Shown here piece by piece: positions 19,943 to 28,500 of a stretch of DNA of 38,828 bases. Below the pieces are notes generated by a model. The model did no database searches. It saw nothing but the letters and a program-made list of their open reading frames with translations, and was not told the origin of the DNA. This stretch comes from Betaproteobacteria bacterium. GTDB lineage: Bacteria; Pseudomonadota; Gammaproteobacteria; Burkholderiales; Rhodocyclaceae. The DNA lies in NCBI GenBank assembly GCA_009777925.1, contig WRKX01000010.1:1-38828 (forward strand), written 5' to 3'. How positions within the stretch are numbered: position 1 is the stretch's first letter; every line of letters starts with the position of its first letter. The position numbers and the translations under genes were made by a program.

Positions 19943-19977
19943 GATCAGGTATCAGGTATCAGGTATCAGAGATCAGG
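19943..19977. repeat. Five tandem heptanucleotide repeats (TATCAGG)
   Basis: Units in order are GATCAGG, TATCAGG, TATCAGG, TATCAGA, GATCAGG. They fill the gap between FI and FII just before the FII ribosome site (AGGAGG). A similar five-unit array is at 36230-36264. Confidence 0.85.
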
Positions 19978-20010
19978 AACCCCTCTGACATTTAACAGGA
20001 GGAAGCAAAG

Positions 20011-20520
20011 ATGGCACTGCCGCGCAAACTGAAAAATTTTAATGTGTTCTACAACGGCGATAACTACATCGGGCGTTGCGCCGAGGTCGAACTGCCGAAA
20101 CTCACCCGCAAGCTGGAGGAATTCCGGGGCGGGGGAATGAACGGCCCGGTAGAAATTGATCTGGGTAATGAAAAGCTGGAGATAAACCACACCTACGGCG
20201 GTTTTGAGGCCGAAGCCTACCGGCAGTACGGTGTCCCGACCGTCGATGGCGTCTTGATGCGGTTTACCGGCGCATACCAGCGCGACGACACGGCGGAAGT
20301 CGACGCCATTGACATTGTAGTACGTGGTCGGCATACCGAGATTGACCCCGGCAGCGCCAAGGCGGGCGATGACACCGAACTCAAAGTCAAATCCTCAGTG
20401 AGCTATTACAAGCTCGCGGTAAACGGCGAAGTGCTGATCGAAATAGATCACGTCAATCTCGTCGAGATCATCAATGGCAAGGATCGCCTCGCTGAAACCC
20501 GCGCCGCCCTGGGAGTGTGA
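20011..20520 (+). CDS. FII: Tail tube protein, P2 FII-like
   Basis: The tube protein forms the inner tail channel. The 169 residues compare with 172 in P2. MALPRKLKNFNVFYNGDNYIG, LPKLTRKLEEFRGGGMNGPVEIDLG, FTGAYQRDDTAEVDAIDIVVRGRHTEIDPGSAKAGDDTE and IDHVNLVEIINGKDRL align along its length. A strong AGGAGG lies 9 bases before ATG 20011. E begins one base after the stop. Confidence 0.96.
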   Translation: MALPRKLKNFNVFYNGDNYIGRCAEVELPKLTRKLEEFRGGGMNGPVEIDLGNEKLEINHTYGGFEAEAYRQYGVPTVDGVLMRFTGAYQRDDTAEVDAIDIVVRGRHTEIDPGSAKAGDDTELKVKSSVSYYKLAVNGEVLIEIDHVNLVEIINGKDRLAETRAALGV

Positions 20521-20521
20521 C

Positions 20522-20815
20522 ATGAAAAGCATCACCCTTGAACATCCGCTGAAGCGCGGCGAAAGCACGCTTAATGAAATCCGTTTTCTGGAGCCGAAGG
20601 GAACCGGCTGGCTTAAAGGGATAAAACTCTTCGACCTGATGCAGATGGACACCACCGCACTGACCATCGTCTTGCCGCGCATTACCGACCCGGCGCTGAC
20701 CGAGCAGGAAATTCGCGCTCTCTTGCATCCGGCTGATCTGGTTCAGTTGGGGGCAGAGGTGGCAGGTTTTTTGGCGCCCAAATCGCTGACGGCGGCGGAT
20801 ACCCCGCCCGAATAG
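20522..20815 (+). CDS. E: Tail assembly chaperone, P2 gpE-like
   Basis: gpE and its frameshifted form E+E' chaperone the tape measure during tail assembly in P2-like phages. This zero-frame product is 97 residues (91 in P2): MKSITLEHPLKRGESTLNEIRFLEPKGTGWLKGIKL...RITDPALTEQEIRALLHPADLVQLGAEVAGFLAPKS. A slippery T-TTT-TTG lies at 20767-20773, near codon 82-84. A -1 shift there opens the E' frame. The start follows the FII stop by one base, so translation is coupled. Confidence 0.92.
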   Translation: MKSITLEHPLKRGESTLNEIRFLEPKGTGWLKGIKLFDLMQMDTTALTIVLPRITDPALTEQEIRALLHPADLVQLGAEVAGFLAPKSLTAADTPPE

Positions 20816-20940
20816 AAGACGCCTGGGCGGATATTGCCGTGGTATTTCATTGGCCGCCGTCCGAGCTTTTCCCAATGAGCCTGTCGGAAATCATGGCCTG
20901 GCGGGAACGGGCGCGTGTTAGAAGTGAGGTTGAAAAATGA
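20522..20940 (+). CDS. E': Frameshifted tail chaperone E+E'
   Basis: A -1 slip at T-TTT-TTG (20767-20773) joins E to the overlapping frame that runs to TGA 20938-20940. This gives a product of about 139 residues, against 142 for P2 E+E'. The extension reads EDAWADIAVVFHWPPSELFPMSLSEIMAWRERARVRSE, the conserved E' tail with FHWPP and SLSE-(I/L)-M-WRERAR. The same heptamer is used in P2. The stop overlaps the start of the next gene (ATGA). Confidence 0.88.
20767..20773 (+). other. Programmed -1 frameshift site
   Basis: TTTTTTG in the correct phase (T TTT TTG relative to the E frame) is the P2-type slippery heptamer. The conserved E' coding sequence downstream in the -1 frame confirms its use. 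Confidence 0.88.
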
Positions 20941-21410
20941 CTGAAAACGTAATCGAAGGTCAGGACAAGTTCGACAAGACGATGGACGCGCTGATTGCCT
21001 GTGTCTACGAATCAGGTGGAGGGCGGATAAGTCGGCTTTACTACCGCCTTGCCAGGCGTGCCATGCAGCTGAACCGCAAGCGCATCACCATGCAGCAGAC
21101 GCCGGAAGGCATGGCCTTCATCCCGCGCAAGCCATGCAAGGGGAAAAACGGGAAGATGTTCTCGAAGATCAGGAACGCCACCTGGCTAAAAGCGAGAAGC
21201 GACAAAGACGGCGGTTATGTCGAGTTTATCGGTATGGCGGGCAGAGTGGCAACCGTCCACCATTTTGGCTTACGCGAAAGGATTGGCAAGCGACGGCTTG
21301 AAATCACAATGCCGTCGCGCCCGCTGCTCGGCGTGTCCGACGCGGACGCCAAAATCCTCGAAGACGACCTTTACCAATACTTTGTCCACGTACTCAACAA
21401 AAGCACATGA
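20937..21410 (+). CDS. S: Tail completion / virion morphogenesis protein, P2 gpS-like
   Basis: A 157-residue protein (P2 gpS is 150) of the Phage_tail_S type, needed to finish the tail. Features are a helical N-terminus (DKFDKTMDALIACVYESGGGRISRLYYRLARRAMQLNRKRI), a basic middle (PCKGKNGKMFSKIRNATWLKAR), GMAGRVATVHHFGLRERIGKR, and a C-terminal MPSRPLLGVSDADAKILEDDLYQYF. Its ATG overlaps the E' stop and its stop overlaps the V start, so it is fully embedded in the tail operon. In P2, S precedes V but is not next to E, so the order here is altered. Confidence 0.88.
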   Translation: MTENVIEGQDKFDKTMDALIACVYESGGGRISRLYYRLARRAMQLNRKRITMQQTPEGMAFIPRKPCKGKNGKMFSKIRNATWLKARSDKDGGYVEFIGMAGRVATVHHFGLRERIGKRRLEITMPSRPLLGVSDADAKILEDDLYQYFVHVLNKST

Positions 21411-21904
21411 GCGCCGACCCCGAAACCCGCGACCAGGACGCAAACCGCCGCCTTGAATCATTATGCCGCATCGGTACAGTGGCGGAAGTCGACTATGCCG
21501 CCGCCAAATGCCGAGTGCAAAGCGGTGGCCTGCTAACCGACTGGCTGCCGTGGCTGGAAAGACGCATGGGCGACACCCGCGACTGGGATCCGCCTTTTAT
21601 TGGCGAGCAGGCGATTATTCTTTCCCCATCCGGGGAAACAGCAAGCGGGGTTGTGTTGACCGGCATTCCATCGGATGCCAACCCACCGCCTATCCACGAC
21701 AAAAACAAATACCACCGCCGCTGGCCTGACGATGCTTTTTGTGAATATGACCACGCCGCCCACCGTTACGTGCTTGATGTGCCTGCCGGGGGTGAAATTG
21801 TCCTGCATATTGGCAGGACAACTCTGACCCTGACCGACGCGGAGACGACCCTTAAAACCCCGCGCTTCCGCTGGTTCCAGACAGAGGAGTCAGATGGATT
21901 GTGA
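21407..21904 (+). CDS. V: Baseplate assembly / spike protein, P2 gpV-like
   Basis: gpV trimerises as the membrane-piercing spike under the baseplate. The 165-residue product has the OB-like domain features (GTVAEVDYAAAKCRVQSGGLLTDWLPWLERRMGDTRDWDPPFIGEQAIILSPSGETASGVVLTGIPSD) and a C-terminal beta stretch (GGEIVLHIGRTTLTLTDAETTLKTPRF). It is shorter than P2 gpV (211), mainly at the C-terminal tip, and no HxH iron-binding tip motif is seen. The start overlaps the S stop (ATGA) and the end overlaps W by 11 bases. Confidence 0.9.
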   Translation: MSADPETRDQDANRRLESLCRIGTVAEVDYAAAKCRVQSGGLLTDWLPWLERRMGDTRDWDPPFIGEQAIILSPSGETASGVVLTGIPSDANPPPIHDKNKYHRRWPDDAFCEYDHAAHRYVLDVPAGGEIVLHIGRTTLTLTDAETTLKTPRFRWFQTEESDGL

Positions 21905-22226
21905 AACTGGCGTCCCTCTTGAGGAGCTTGAACACATCCGCCAGTCGGTGGCGAAAATCGTCACCACACCGATTGGCACGCGGGTGATGCGGCGTGATTA
22001 TGGCTCCCGCGTGCCTGATCTGATCGACGCGCCGATCAACGCTCGCGTGCGCCTGCTCGTCATGGCGGCGACGGCAACCGCTCTCATCAAGTGGGAGCCG
22101 CGAATCCGGCCCGCAAGAATCGAACTCAAGGCGGACGGCCCCGCATTGACTGTGGCGCTCACCGCCGCCCTGACTTCCGGCCCTACCGCCGGGCAAACCG
22201 TTTTGATGATGATCCCGCTCCGCTGA
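21894..22226 (+). CDS. W: Baseplate wedge protein, P2 gpW-like (gp25 family)
   Basis: A 110-residue gp25-like lysozyme-fold protein (P2 gpW 115) that joins sheath to baseplate. LEHIRQSVAKIVTTPIGTRVMRRDYGSRVPDLIDAPIN is the family signature, with IGTRVMRRDYGS at its core. It overlaps V by 11 bases, and J starts within its stop (TGATG). Confidence 0.93.
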   Translation: MDCETGVPLEELEHIRQSVAKIVTTPIGTRVMRRDYGSRVPDLIDAPINARVRLLVMAATATALIKWEPRIRPARIELKADGPALTVALTAALTSGPTAGQTVLMMIPLR

Positions 22227-23128
22227 TGCCTGATCCGATAGACCTCTTCCTCCTGCTACCGCCGGACGTGATCGAAAGCCTCGATTACGAGCGCATCCTT
22301 GCGGCGCGCAAGGCGCATTTTCTTTCGCTCTATCCAGAGGAAGAACGCGCCCAAATGGCGGCGCGGCTTGAAATCGAAGGCGAGCCGATTGTCATTGTGC
22401 TGGAAGAGGTGGCCTACGCCGAACTCATTTTACGCGCGCGGATCAATGACGCGGCGCGTTCCAACCTGCTGGCCTTCGCCGCCGGTGGCGATCTCGATCA
22501 ACTCGGCGCGTTTTACGGCGTGCTGCGGATGCCGGGCGAGGCGGACAGCCGCTATCGTCGTCGTATCGGCGTTCAGATTGCCGCAATTGCGGGCAACGGC
22601 ACGCGGGAACGCTATGTGTCCGTGGCGCTCGCCGCGCATGAAGCAGTGCTTGACGCCGCCGTGCTTTCGCGCCTGCCGGGAAGTGTGGATGTGGCGCTGT
22701 GGATTGCTGATCTTGCCGAAGAAAAGCCGTTGCCGCCGAATACCGATTATGCCAGCGCCAACGCGGCTCACCATCTCGAAGTGGCGCGGACGGTGGAAGC
22801 GGCATTGGAGGAGCATCGCATGTTGGGCGTGCCGTTAGCGGTTTACGAGGCCATGCCGCAGCCGGTCGACGTTACCGCGATCATCGTCCGCGAATCCACC
22901 GCGCCGGTCACGCTGGCTGCCGACCTTGCCGCCCGCCTGCCGACGCTGCTCGCCGCCCATGCCCAACTTGGGCGCGACGTGGCGTGTTCGGCATTGATCG
23001 CCTGGCTGCATGTCGCCGGGGTGTCGCGCGTGGAACTCATTGCGCCCGATGCTGACATCATCGTTCCCCCCGATGGCTATGCCGTCGCGGGCGCAATCAC
23101 GCTTGCCGATGGAGGCCTGGCATGGTGA
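22226..23128 (+). CDS. J: Baseplate wedge protein, P2 gpJ-like
   Basis: A 300-residue protein (P2 gpJ 302) of the baseplate J family, forming the wedge arms. It has PDPIDLFLLLPPDVIESLDYERILAARKAHFLSLYP at the N-terminus and LLAFAAGGDLDQLGAFYGVLRMPGEADSRYRRRI in the middle, the typical block before the J core. GTRERYVSVALAAHEAVLDAAVLS and a beta-rich C-terminus follow. ATG 22226 overlaps the W stop; an upstream in-frame extension to 22091 lies inside W and is not credible. Confidence 0.94.
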   Translation: MPDPIDLFLLLPPDVIESLDYERILAARKAHFLSLYPEEERAQMAARLEIEGEPIVIVLEEVAYAELILRARINDAARSNLLAFAAGGDLDQLGAFYGVLRMPGEADSRYRRRIGVQIAAIAGNGTRERYVSVALAAHEAVLDAAVLSRLPGSVDVALWIADLAEEKPLPPNTDYASANAAHHLEVARTVEAALEEHRMLGVPLAVYEAMPQPVDVTAIIVRESTAPVTLAADLAARLPTLLAAHAQLGRDVACSALIAWLHVAGVSRVELIAPDADIIVPPDGYAVAGAITLADGGLAW

Positions 23129-24264
23129 CGCCAATTCACGCCCTCCTGCCGCCTAACTCGACCGATCTGGAAATGCGCCTCTGCGCCGCGTTTGACCGCG
23201 ATACGCTGAGTGTCCTGGCGGATGTGCCCCGCCGCCTCAAGACCGAGCCTGCCGATGTGCTCCTGCCCTGGCTGGCGTCGGAGTGGTTTCTGGCCGGGTT
23301 CGTTAAATATTTTCCGACCCTGCGCGACTTGATAGAGGCGGGTTTGCCGTGGTTGATGGAGCGCGGGACGGCGGCGGCGGTCAAGCGTGCCCTGCGCTGG
23401 ATTGACATAAACGTCGCCAAGATCGAAGAAGACGGCTCCCGTTTGCAACTCGATACCGGGCGGGTTATTTATGCCGAAGAACTTGCTGATGTCGTCTATC
23501 TAATTCTCGCCTCAATCCCGGCGCACGTTGATCTTTATCGCCTGTATTACGGCTATGACTTAAGACCCATCGGCCTATCCATGCCTGCGGCATTAGATGA
23601 AGGGCTGTTGTCGGATGACTCCGGCATCTGGGTAAACATCGACGGCGAGGACGTAAAACTATCGTTTGGGCATAAGCTCTCGCGCTGGATAGATTTTACC
23701 GCCGGACACTTTATTTACGGGGCGCGACGTGATACCTGCTTTGACCGGGTGTGGTACGAAGACCGCGCCCGCCTCTCGGTCTGGCATTTGGATAGTGAGA
23801 TCATACCCAATCGCAAGATCGTCATTGGGCAGTTGATAACAAGCGGCGTATCCGGCACAGGTGGAATCAACGCATACCCGCCCACGCTCGGACGCCATTT
23901 AAACATCGCTCGTTCCGCCCTTGATCTTGATGAGGACGCCGACCCCTTTGGCGATCTGAACTGCGGCTTTGCAGGCGGCATAAGCATCGAATATAACCCG
24001 TTTGTTCTGTCGGATTCCAAACTCTCCGACCATGACAACGATCTCCGCCACATCTACATCGATGAGCGTTTTTCCGAAAACCGCGCCGCCGCCCCTGCGC
24101 CGCTTGACCCGACGCCGGTTACCCTTGCCGCCCGCGCGGTCATGGCTTCGCAGCATATCTCTCGCGGGACACGCGAAAACTGGACAGGCGTCTGGGATTC
24201 CCGCCGCTGGCAGGCGGATTCGATTCGCATTCCTACTCGTTTGATTCATGAGGAAACGACATGA
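23122..24264 (+). CDS. I: Tail protein I-like, extended
   Basis: gpI joins the baseplate and, in P2, connects to the fibre genes. The first 180 residues match the family: LLPPNSTDLEMRLCAAFDR...RRLKTEPADVLLPWLASEWFLAGF, DLIEAGLPWLMERGTAAAVKRAL and IPAHVDLYRLYYG. The protein is 380 residues against 176 in P2; the additional 200 residues (from about IGLSMPAALDEGLL) are beta-rich and of unknown role. It starts 7 bases inside the end of J. Its 3' end overlaps the end of the antisense DUF2442 gene by 19 bases. Confidence 0.88.
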   Translation: MVTPIHALLPPNSTDLEMRLCAAFDRDTLSVLADVPRRLKTEPADVLLPWLASEWFLAGFVKYFPTLRDLIEAGLPWLMERGTAAAVKRALRWIDINVAKIEEDGSRLQLDTGRVIYAEELADVVYLILASIPAHVDLYRLYYGYDLRPIGLSMPAALDEGLLSDDSGIWVNIDGEDVKLSFGHKLSRWIDFTAGHFIYGARRDTCFDRVWYEDRARLSVWHLDSEIIPNRKIVIGQLITSGVSGTGGINAYPPTLGRHLNIARSALDLDEDADPFGDLNCGFAGGISIEYNPFVLSDSKLSDHDNDLRHIYIDERFSENRAAAPAPLDPTPVTLAARAVMASQHISRGTRENWTGVWDSRRWQADSIRIPTRLIHEETT

Positions 24265-24731
24265 TCCACCACGGAGCGCCGCTTGGCGCTTTGAATCCCG
24301 CCCTTCTCCCATCCGATGCAGGCCAAGGCAACCGTGCGCGGCACCGGATACCGCCCGCTTCGGTAATAGAGCAGCATCCGGCGCGAGACGCCGATGGCGC
24401 ACGCGGCAGCGTCAATGGTCAGGTTGTTTTTCGTCATCCAGTTCCAGACGAATTCATGCGAAATCTCGCCCATCGCCTCCACGGCGCGGGCGCGCAGATT
24501 GTCGGCGGCAAGTTCGAGGTTGTCGTCGTCGTCCCAGATCACGCTTCTGCCCCCCTCGGAAATGGCGGCAGTTGCGAATGTCGCTGGGTCTTCCAGCGGC
24601 TTCAAACCCCTAAACTGGCGGATGAGACCCGTCAAATCAAGAGCAAATTGCGCGCCATCGCCATATTTCAGCAGCAACCGAAAGGGCGTTTCAGCGCGGA
24701 CATCGGTCAAAACGAAGTGTTTTCTATTCAT
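24246..24731 (-). CDS. DUF2442-domain protein with C-terminal helix-turn-helix
   Basis: A 161-residue protein. Residues 1-75 (FVLTDVRAETPFRLLLKYGDGAQFALDLTGLI...PLEDPATFATAAISEGGRSVIWDDDDNLELAADNL) match the DUF2442 pattern. The C-terminal half has an XRE-like helix-turn-helix (LTIDAAACAIGVSRRMLLYYRSGRYPVPRTVALAC). Such proteins pair with DUF4160 proteins in a toxin-antitoxin-like arrangement; the DNA-binding half makes this the likely autorepressor and antitoxin. The ATG lies 8 bases inside the upstream DUF4160 gene. It runs antisense to the tail operon, and its 3' end overlaps gpI. The toxin-antitoxin role is inferred. Confidence 0.82.
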   Translation of the reverse strand: MNRKHFVLTDVRAETPFRLLLKYGDGAQFALDLTGLIRQFRGLKPLEDPATFATAAISEGGRSVIWDDDDNLELAADNLRARAVEAMGEISHEFVWNWMTKNNLTIDAAACAIGVSRRMLLYYRSGRYPVPRTVALACIGWEKGGIQSAKRRSVVDHVVSS

Positions 24732-24957
24732 TGTTCAACTCCATCCACTTTTCATAGAGCGTGTCCTGATTGGCTTCAGCCCACGCCAGCGCCTCGGTTT
24801 TTGCGCTCTTCCCAATCGTTCCCGCGAGTGTGGCGAGGGTTGCAATCTCAACCAGCATCTCGCGTCCGTCATTCGCCACAATATGGAAGTGCGGTGGCAG
24901 GTGGTCTGCGGCGTAGATGCAAATCTTCGAGCGGGAAAGGCGTTGTATGGTCGGCAT
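24724..24957 (-). CDS. DUF4160-domain protein, putative toxin partner
   Basis: A 77-residue protein: MPTIQRLSRSKICIYAADHLPPHFHIVANDGREMLVEIATL, then AEANQDTLYEKWMELNNE. The HLPPHFHI motif is typical of DUF4160. These small proteins are usually encoded directly before a DUF2442 gene. ATG 24957 coincides with the predicted transcription start of the promoter at 24964-24992, so the message would be leaderless; no ribosome site is possible upstream. A GTG at 24984 would lie within the promoter and is rejected. The biochemical activity is unknown to me. Confidence 0.82.
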   Translation of the reverse strand: MPTIQRLSRSKICIYAADHLPPHFHIVANDGREMLVEIATLATLAGTIGKSAKTEALAWAEANQDTLYEKWMELNNE

Positions 24958-24963
24958 GGGGTA

Positions 24964-24992
24964 ACTATAGTGCAATAGTTGCACTGTGTCAA
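24964..24992 (-). promoter_or_regulatory. Strong sigma-70 promoter with overlapping operator
   Basis: On the minus strand: -35 TTGACA (24992-24987), 17-bp spacer, -10 TATAGT (24969-24964). The spacer is filled by an inverted repeat, AGTGCAA-3-TTGCACT (24969-24985), well placed for autorepression by the DUF2442-HTH protein. The expected start, 7 bases past the -10, is at 24957, the A of the DUF4160 ATG. Confidence 0.85.
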
Positions 24993-25024
24993 GTATTTTT
25001 TGCGGAAATAGGGAGAAAAATTAA

Positions 25025-25534
25025 ATGGCAATACTGACTCAATCAGGGCGAGCAGCCATCGCGGCTGCCATCGCTACCCGCCCATTGCATTTGGCCTGGG
25101 GGACGGGCGATCCCGCCTGGGATACCGCGCCCGAACCGGAGACAACTCTGGCAACCGGCTTAGTCAACGAGATCGGGCGCCGGGCGCTCACCTTGTGGCA
25201 ATTTGTCATGCCGGATGACAATGGCGCGATCACGGTCAATGACGTGGACGATCCCTCAATCACGAAGAGCTTTGCGCCCAGTCTCGGTAATGTGCCAACC
25301 AATCACTTATACCTGCTTTTCAACTTCGATTTTCTGGACGCGCCCGCCGCCACCATCCGCGAGATCGGCGTGTTCATCGACACGGTGGTTGACCCGGCTC
25401 TACCGCCGGGGCAGAAATATTTCGCGCCGGGTGAACTGCATAACCCCGGTATCTTGCTGGCCCTGGAGCATCTGCCGTTTTTCAACCGCCAGCCCTCGGT
25501 GCGGCAGACCTTTGAACAAGTGATTACCATTTGA
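25025..25534 (+). CDS. Phage tail-associated protein, function unknown
   Basis: A 169-residue soluble protein with SD AGGGAG 9 bases before ATG 25025. MAILTQSGRAAIAAAIATRPLHLAWGTGDPAWDT, LVNEIGRR and AATIREIGVFIDTVVDP give it the look of small tail/baseplate-linked proteins, in which LVNEIGRR...REIGVF resembles the N-terminal domain of tail fibres. It stands between gpI and the giant tail protein, 9 bases upstream of the latter, so a fibre-adaptor role is likely but inferred. Confidence 0.6.
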   Translation: MAILTQSGRAAIAAAIATRPLHLAWGTGDPAWDTAPEPETTLATGLVNEIGRRALTLWQFVMPDDNGAITVNDVDDPSITKSFAPSLGNVPTNHLYLLFNFDFLDAPAATIREIGVFIDTVVDPALPPGQKYFAPGELHNPGILLALEHLPFFNRQPSVRQTFEQVITI

Positions 25535-25543
25535 GGATATGAC

Positions 25544-28500
25544 ATGGATTTGAGCACAGTCGGCGGTTACTACAACCGTTTTAACCAGGCGCAAAATTAT
25601 GACTCGCACCTGTTTCGCGCCGGGAAAGTCCTGCAATCGGCGGAGCTTAACGAGCTACAGAGCACAGCCAGCAATCGCTTAAAAGGCATTGCGGATGTGT
25701 TGTTCAAGGATGGTGATGTAATCCGCGACGCGCAGGCAATCATCAATGCCGACACTGGCGATGTCACCATGCAATCGGGAGCGATCTATTTATACGGGGC
25801 AGTCCGTGGGATTGAACCGGCGGAATTCACTATTGCTACGGTCGGTCTGGTCACGATTGGCGTCTACCTGATTGAGGAAATCATCACCGAGCTAAACGAT
25901 CCGGCCTTGCGCGATCCGGCTACCGGTACGCGCAATTATGAAGAACCCGGCGCAGTACGGCTCAAAGTCGCGCTGCAATGGGGCTTTGCCGGGGACGGGC
26001 AGGAGGGCGAATTTTATCCGGTTTATGAAGTGGAAGATGGGATGCTGCGGGCGAAGGAACCGCCGCCGCAACTGGATAGCGTAACGCAAGCCCTCGCCCG
26101 CTACGACCGTGATTCGGCGGGCGGAACCTACATCGTCGACGGCTTTCACGTGGCGATGGCGGATGATCTCGAAACCGGCGAGCAGGTGTTCACGGTTTCG
26201 GAAGGTAGAGCACGGGTAAACGGTTATGGCGTCGAAATGCCGACCGCCAGGCGGTTGGTGTACCCGGCGGAAGCCGACGCGCGTTTTGTCGACAGTGAGC
26301 CATGCGTGTGCACCAACCCCGCCGGGCAACGGGTTAATCTGGCGCGAGTGCCGGTTGGGGAGATTACCCAGGTACGAATCACCGCCGAGAAATCCGTGAC
26401 CATCACCCACGGCAGTTTTACGGGGGCGCTGGATGCGCTGCCCGACAGCAGCGTGCTCTCGATCACCAAGGTAATGCAGGGCGGTACGACCTATGCGGCG
26501 GGCACGGATTACAAACTCACCGGCGGACAAGTGGACTGGTCGCCCGCCGGGGCGGAACCCGCACCCGGCAGTACATATAGCGTCACCTATCAATACATCG
26601 CCACGGTAGCGCCGGACGATCCTGATGAGTCCGGTTTTTCCGTCTACGGCGCGGTCGCGGGGTCATTGATTATGACATCGTACAACGCCCTGTTGCCGCG
26701 CTACGACCGCCTGTGTCTCAACGCGCAGGGCGGCTTTGTGTGGTTGGGCGGGATTGCCGCCGATTACCACCCGATTCCCCCGGCGATCCCCAATGATTTG
26801 CTCTTGCTGGCGACCGTGCATCAAACGTGGTCGCTAACCGGCACGCTGACTCGCCGGATCATCCGCGATACGGTGCGCACGGTGCCGATGCAGGATTTAT
26901 ACGCAGTTTCCGCAAAACTTGATCATGTTCTGGGGCTGGTGGCGCAGCAACGCCTTGAGGCTTCCGCCGACATGCTCGAAGCCGGGATGAAAAAAGGTTT
27001 GTTTGTCGATCCATTTTTGGATGATTCCCTGCGCGATGCGGGCATTGCGCAGGACGCGCTGATCAATGACGGCATTCTGGCGCTCAGGGTGGATGCGGAC
27101 GCCTATGCGCTTGGCGACGACCTTACCGTGCCCGCCTCCCTGAACTACGCGAATACGGTTGCCCTGGAGCAAACCATGCGCACGACGGAGATGTTAATCA
27201 ATCCGTATATGGCCTTTGATTTGCCGGGGGCGGTTGTCTCTCTGACTCCGGCGATTGACCAGTTTGTGGATACACGATATGTCTACAATAATGCGCGCGG
27301 CGAAGAAAATCTCCCCTATCTGCGCCCGCTGGAAGTGAAATTCACGCTTGATCGCTTCGCGCCGAGCGAAAGCATTGCCGCGATTGAGTTTGATGGAATT
27401 TCTGTGACGCCAACCGGCATCACCAATGTCGATGGCGTGATCACAGGCAAGTTCACAATCCCTGACAATGTGCCAGTTGGAACTAAGGCAGTACGGTTTA
27501 CCGGCATCGGCGGCTCATGGGGCGATGCGCAGTATATCGGCTCAAACACGCTTGTAACATTGCAGTCTGGGTACAAGATGCCGGAGCAATACATCAAAAT
27601 AACCAATAGCCAGGGCACAACATACTTAACCAGCGCTCAATTTACCGCATCGAGCTATGGCAAAGCGTATTCTTTGATTTGCAACTCCGGCTCCGGTATA
27701 GACCCCCTCGCCCAGACCTTTACCTTGCCATCCCGCCAGCAAATCACTGGAATCGACTTGTGGTTTACCGAGGCTGGTACTTCACAGGTCATCGTGCAGA
27801 TTCGGGAAACATCTCTTGGTTTTCCGACTAAAACCGTGCTCGCCGAGGCAAGAATCGAGGCTGGGGCAATCATCACTAACGGCAACCACACGACGATCCT
27901 GTTCCCGTTTCCAGTGCTTTTAAACGCCGATACTGAATATGCCCTTACGGTATTGACCACCGACCCCGCCGCCGCGCTGGCGGTGGCCGAGTTGGGCAAA
28001 TATGACGACAGGGCCAGGAAGTGGGTGACCTCGCAGCCTTATCAGGTCGGCGTGTTGCTGTCCTCCTCCAACGCTTCCACCTGGACGGCGCACCAGGATA
28101 GAGACATGGCATTTCGTCTGCTTCGCGCCAGCTTCGCGCCGCATACGCGCAATATCGATCTGGGTAGTGTGGCAGTCACCGACGCAACTGATTTAATGTT
28201 GCTTCCCCTGACCGAGATTACCGACGCCGCCGCGACCGCGACTTATACCTTGACCTTGCCGGATGCGCGGCAAATCGTAGTTTCTGGTCAACAGCATGTC
28301 AGCCTGGATGCGCCGGTGACTGGCGCAATCGGGATTGCCGCCCAACTTACCGGCAACGCCCTGTTCTCGCCGGTGCTGTACCCTGGCTCGCAACTGGTAT
28401 CCGGGACAATCGCCGACGAGAGCGTGTATATCAGCCGCGCCATTCCCGCCGGGCAGAACGCGCGGGTGCGGGTGATTTTTGACGCGCTGATACCTTCCGG

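Noticed and set aside
19943..19977. CRISPR-like direct repeats
   Set aside because: The units are 7 bp with no spacers and no cas genes; they are simple tandem heptads.
24958..24984. GTG start for the DUF4160 gene at 24984
   Set aside because: It lies inside the -10/-35 region of a very strong promoter; the family N-terminus begins at ATG 24957.
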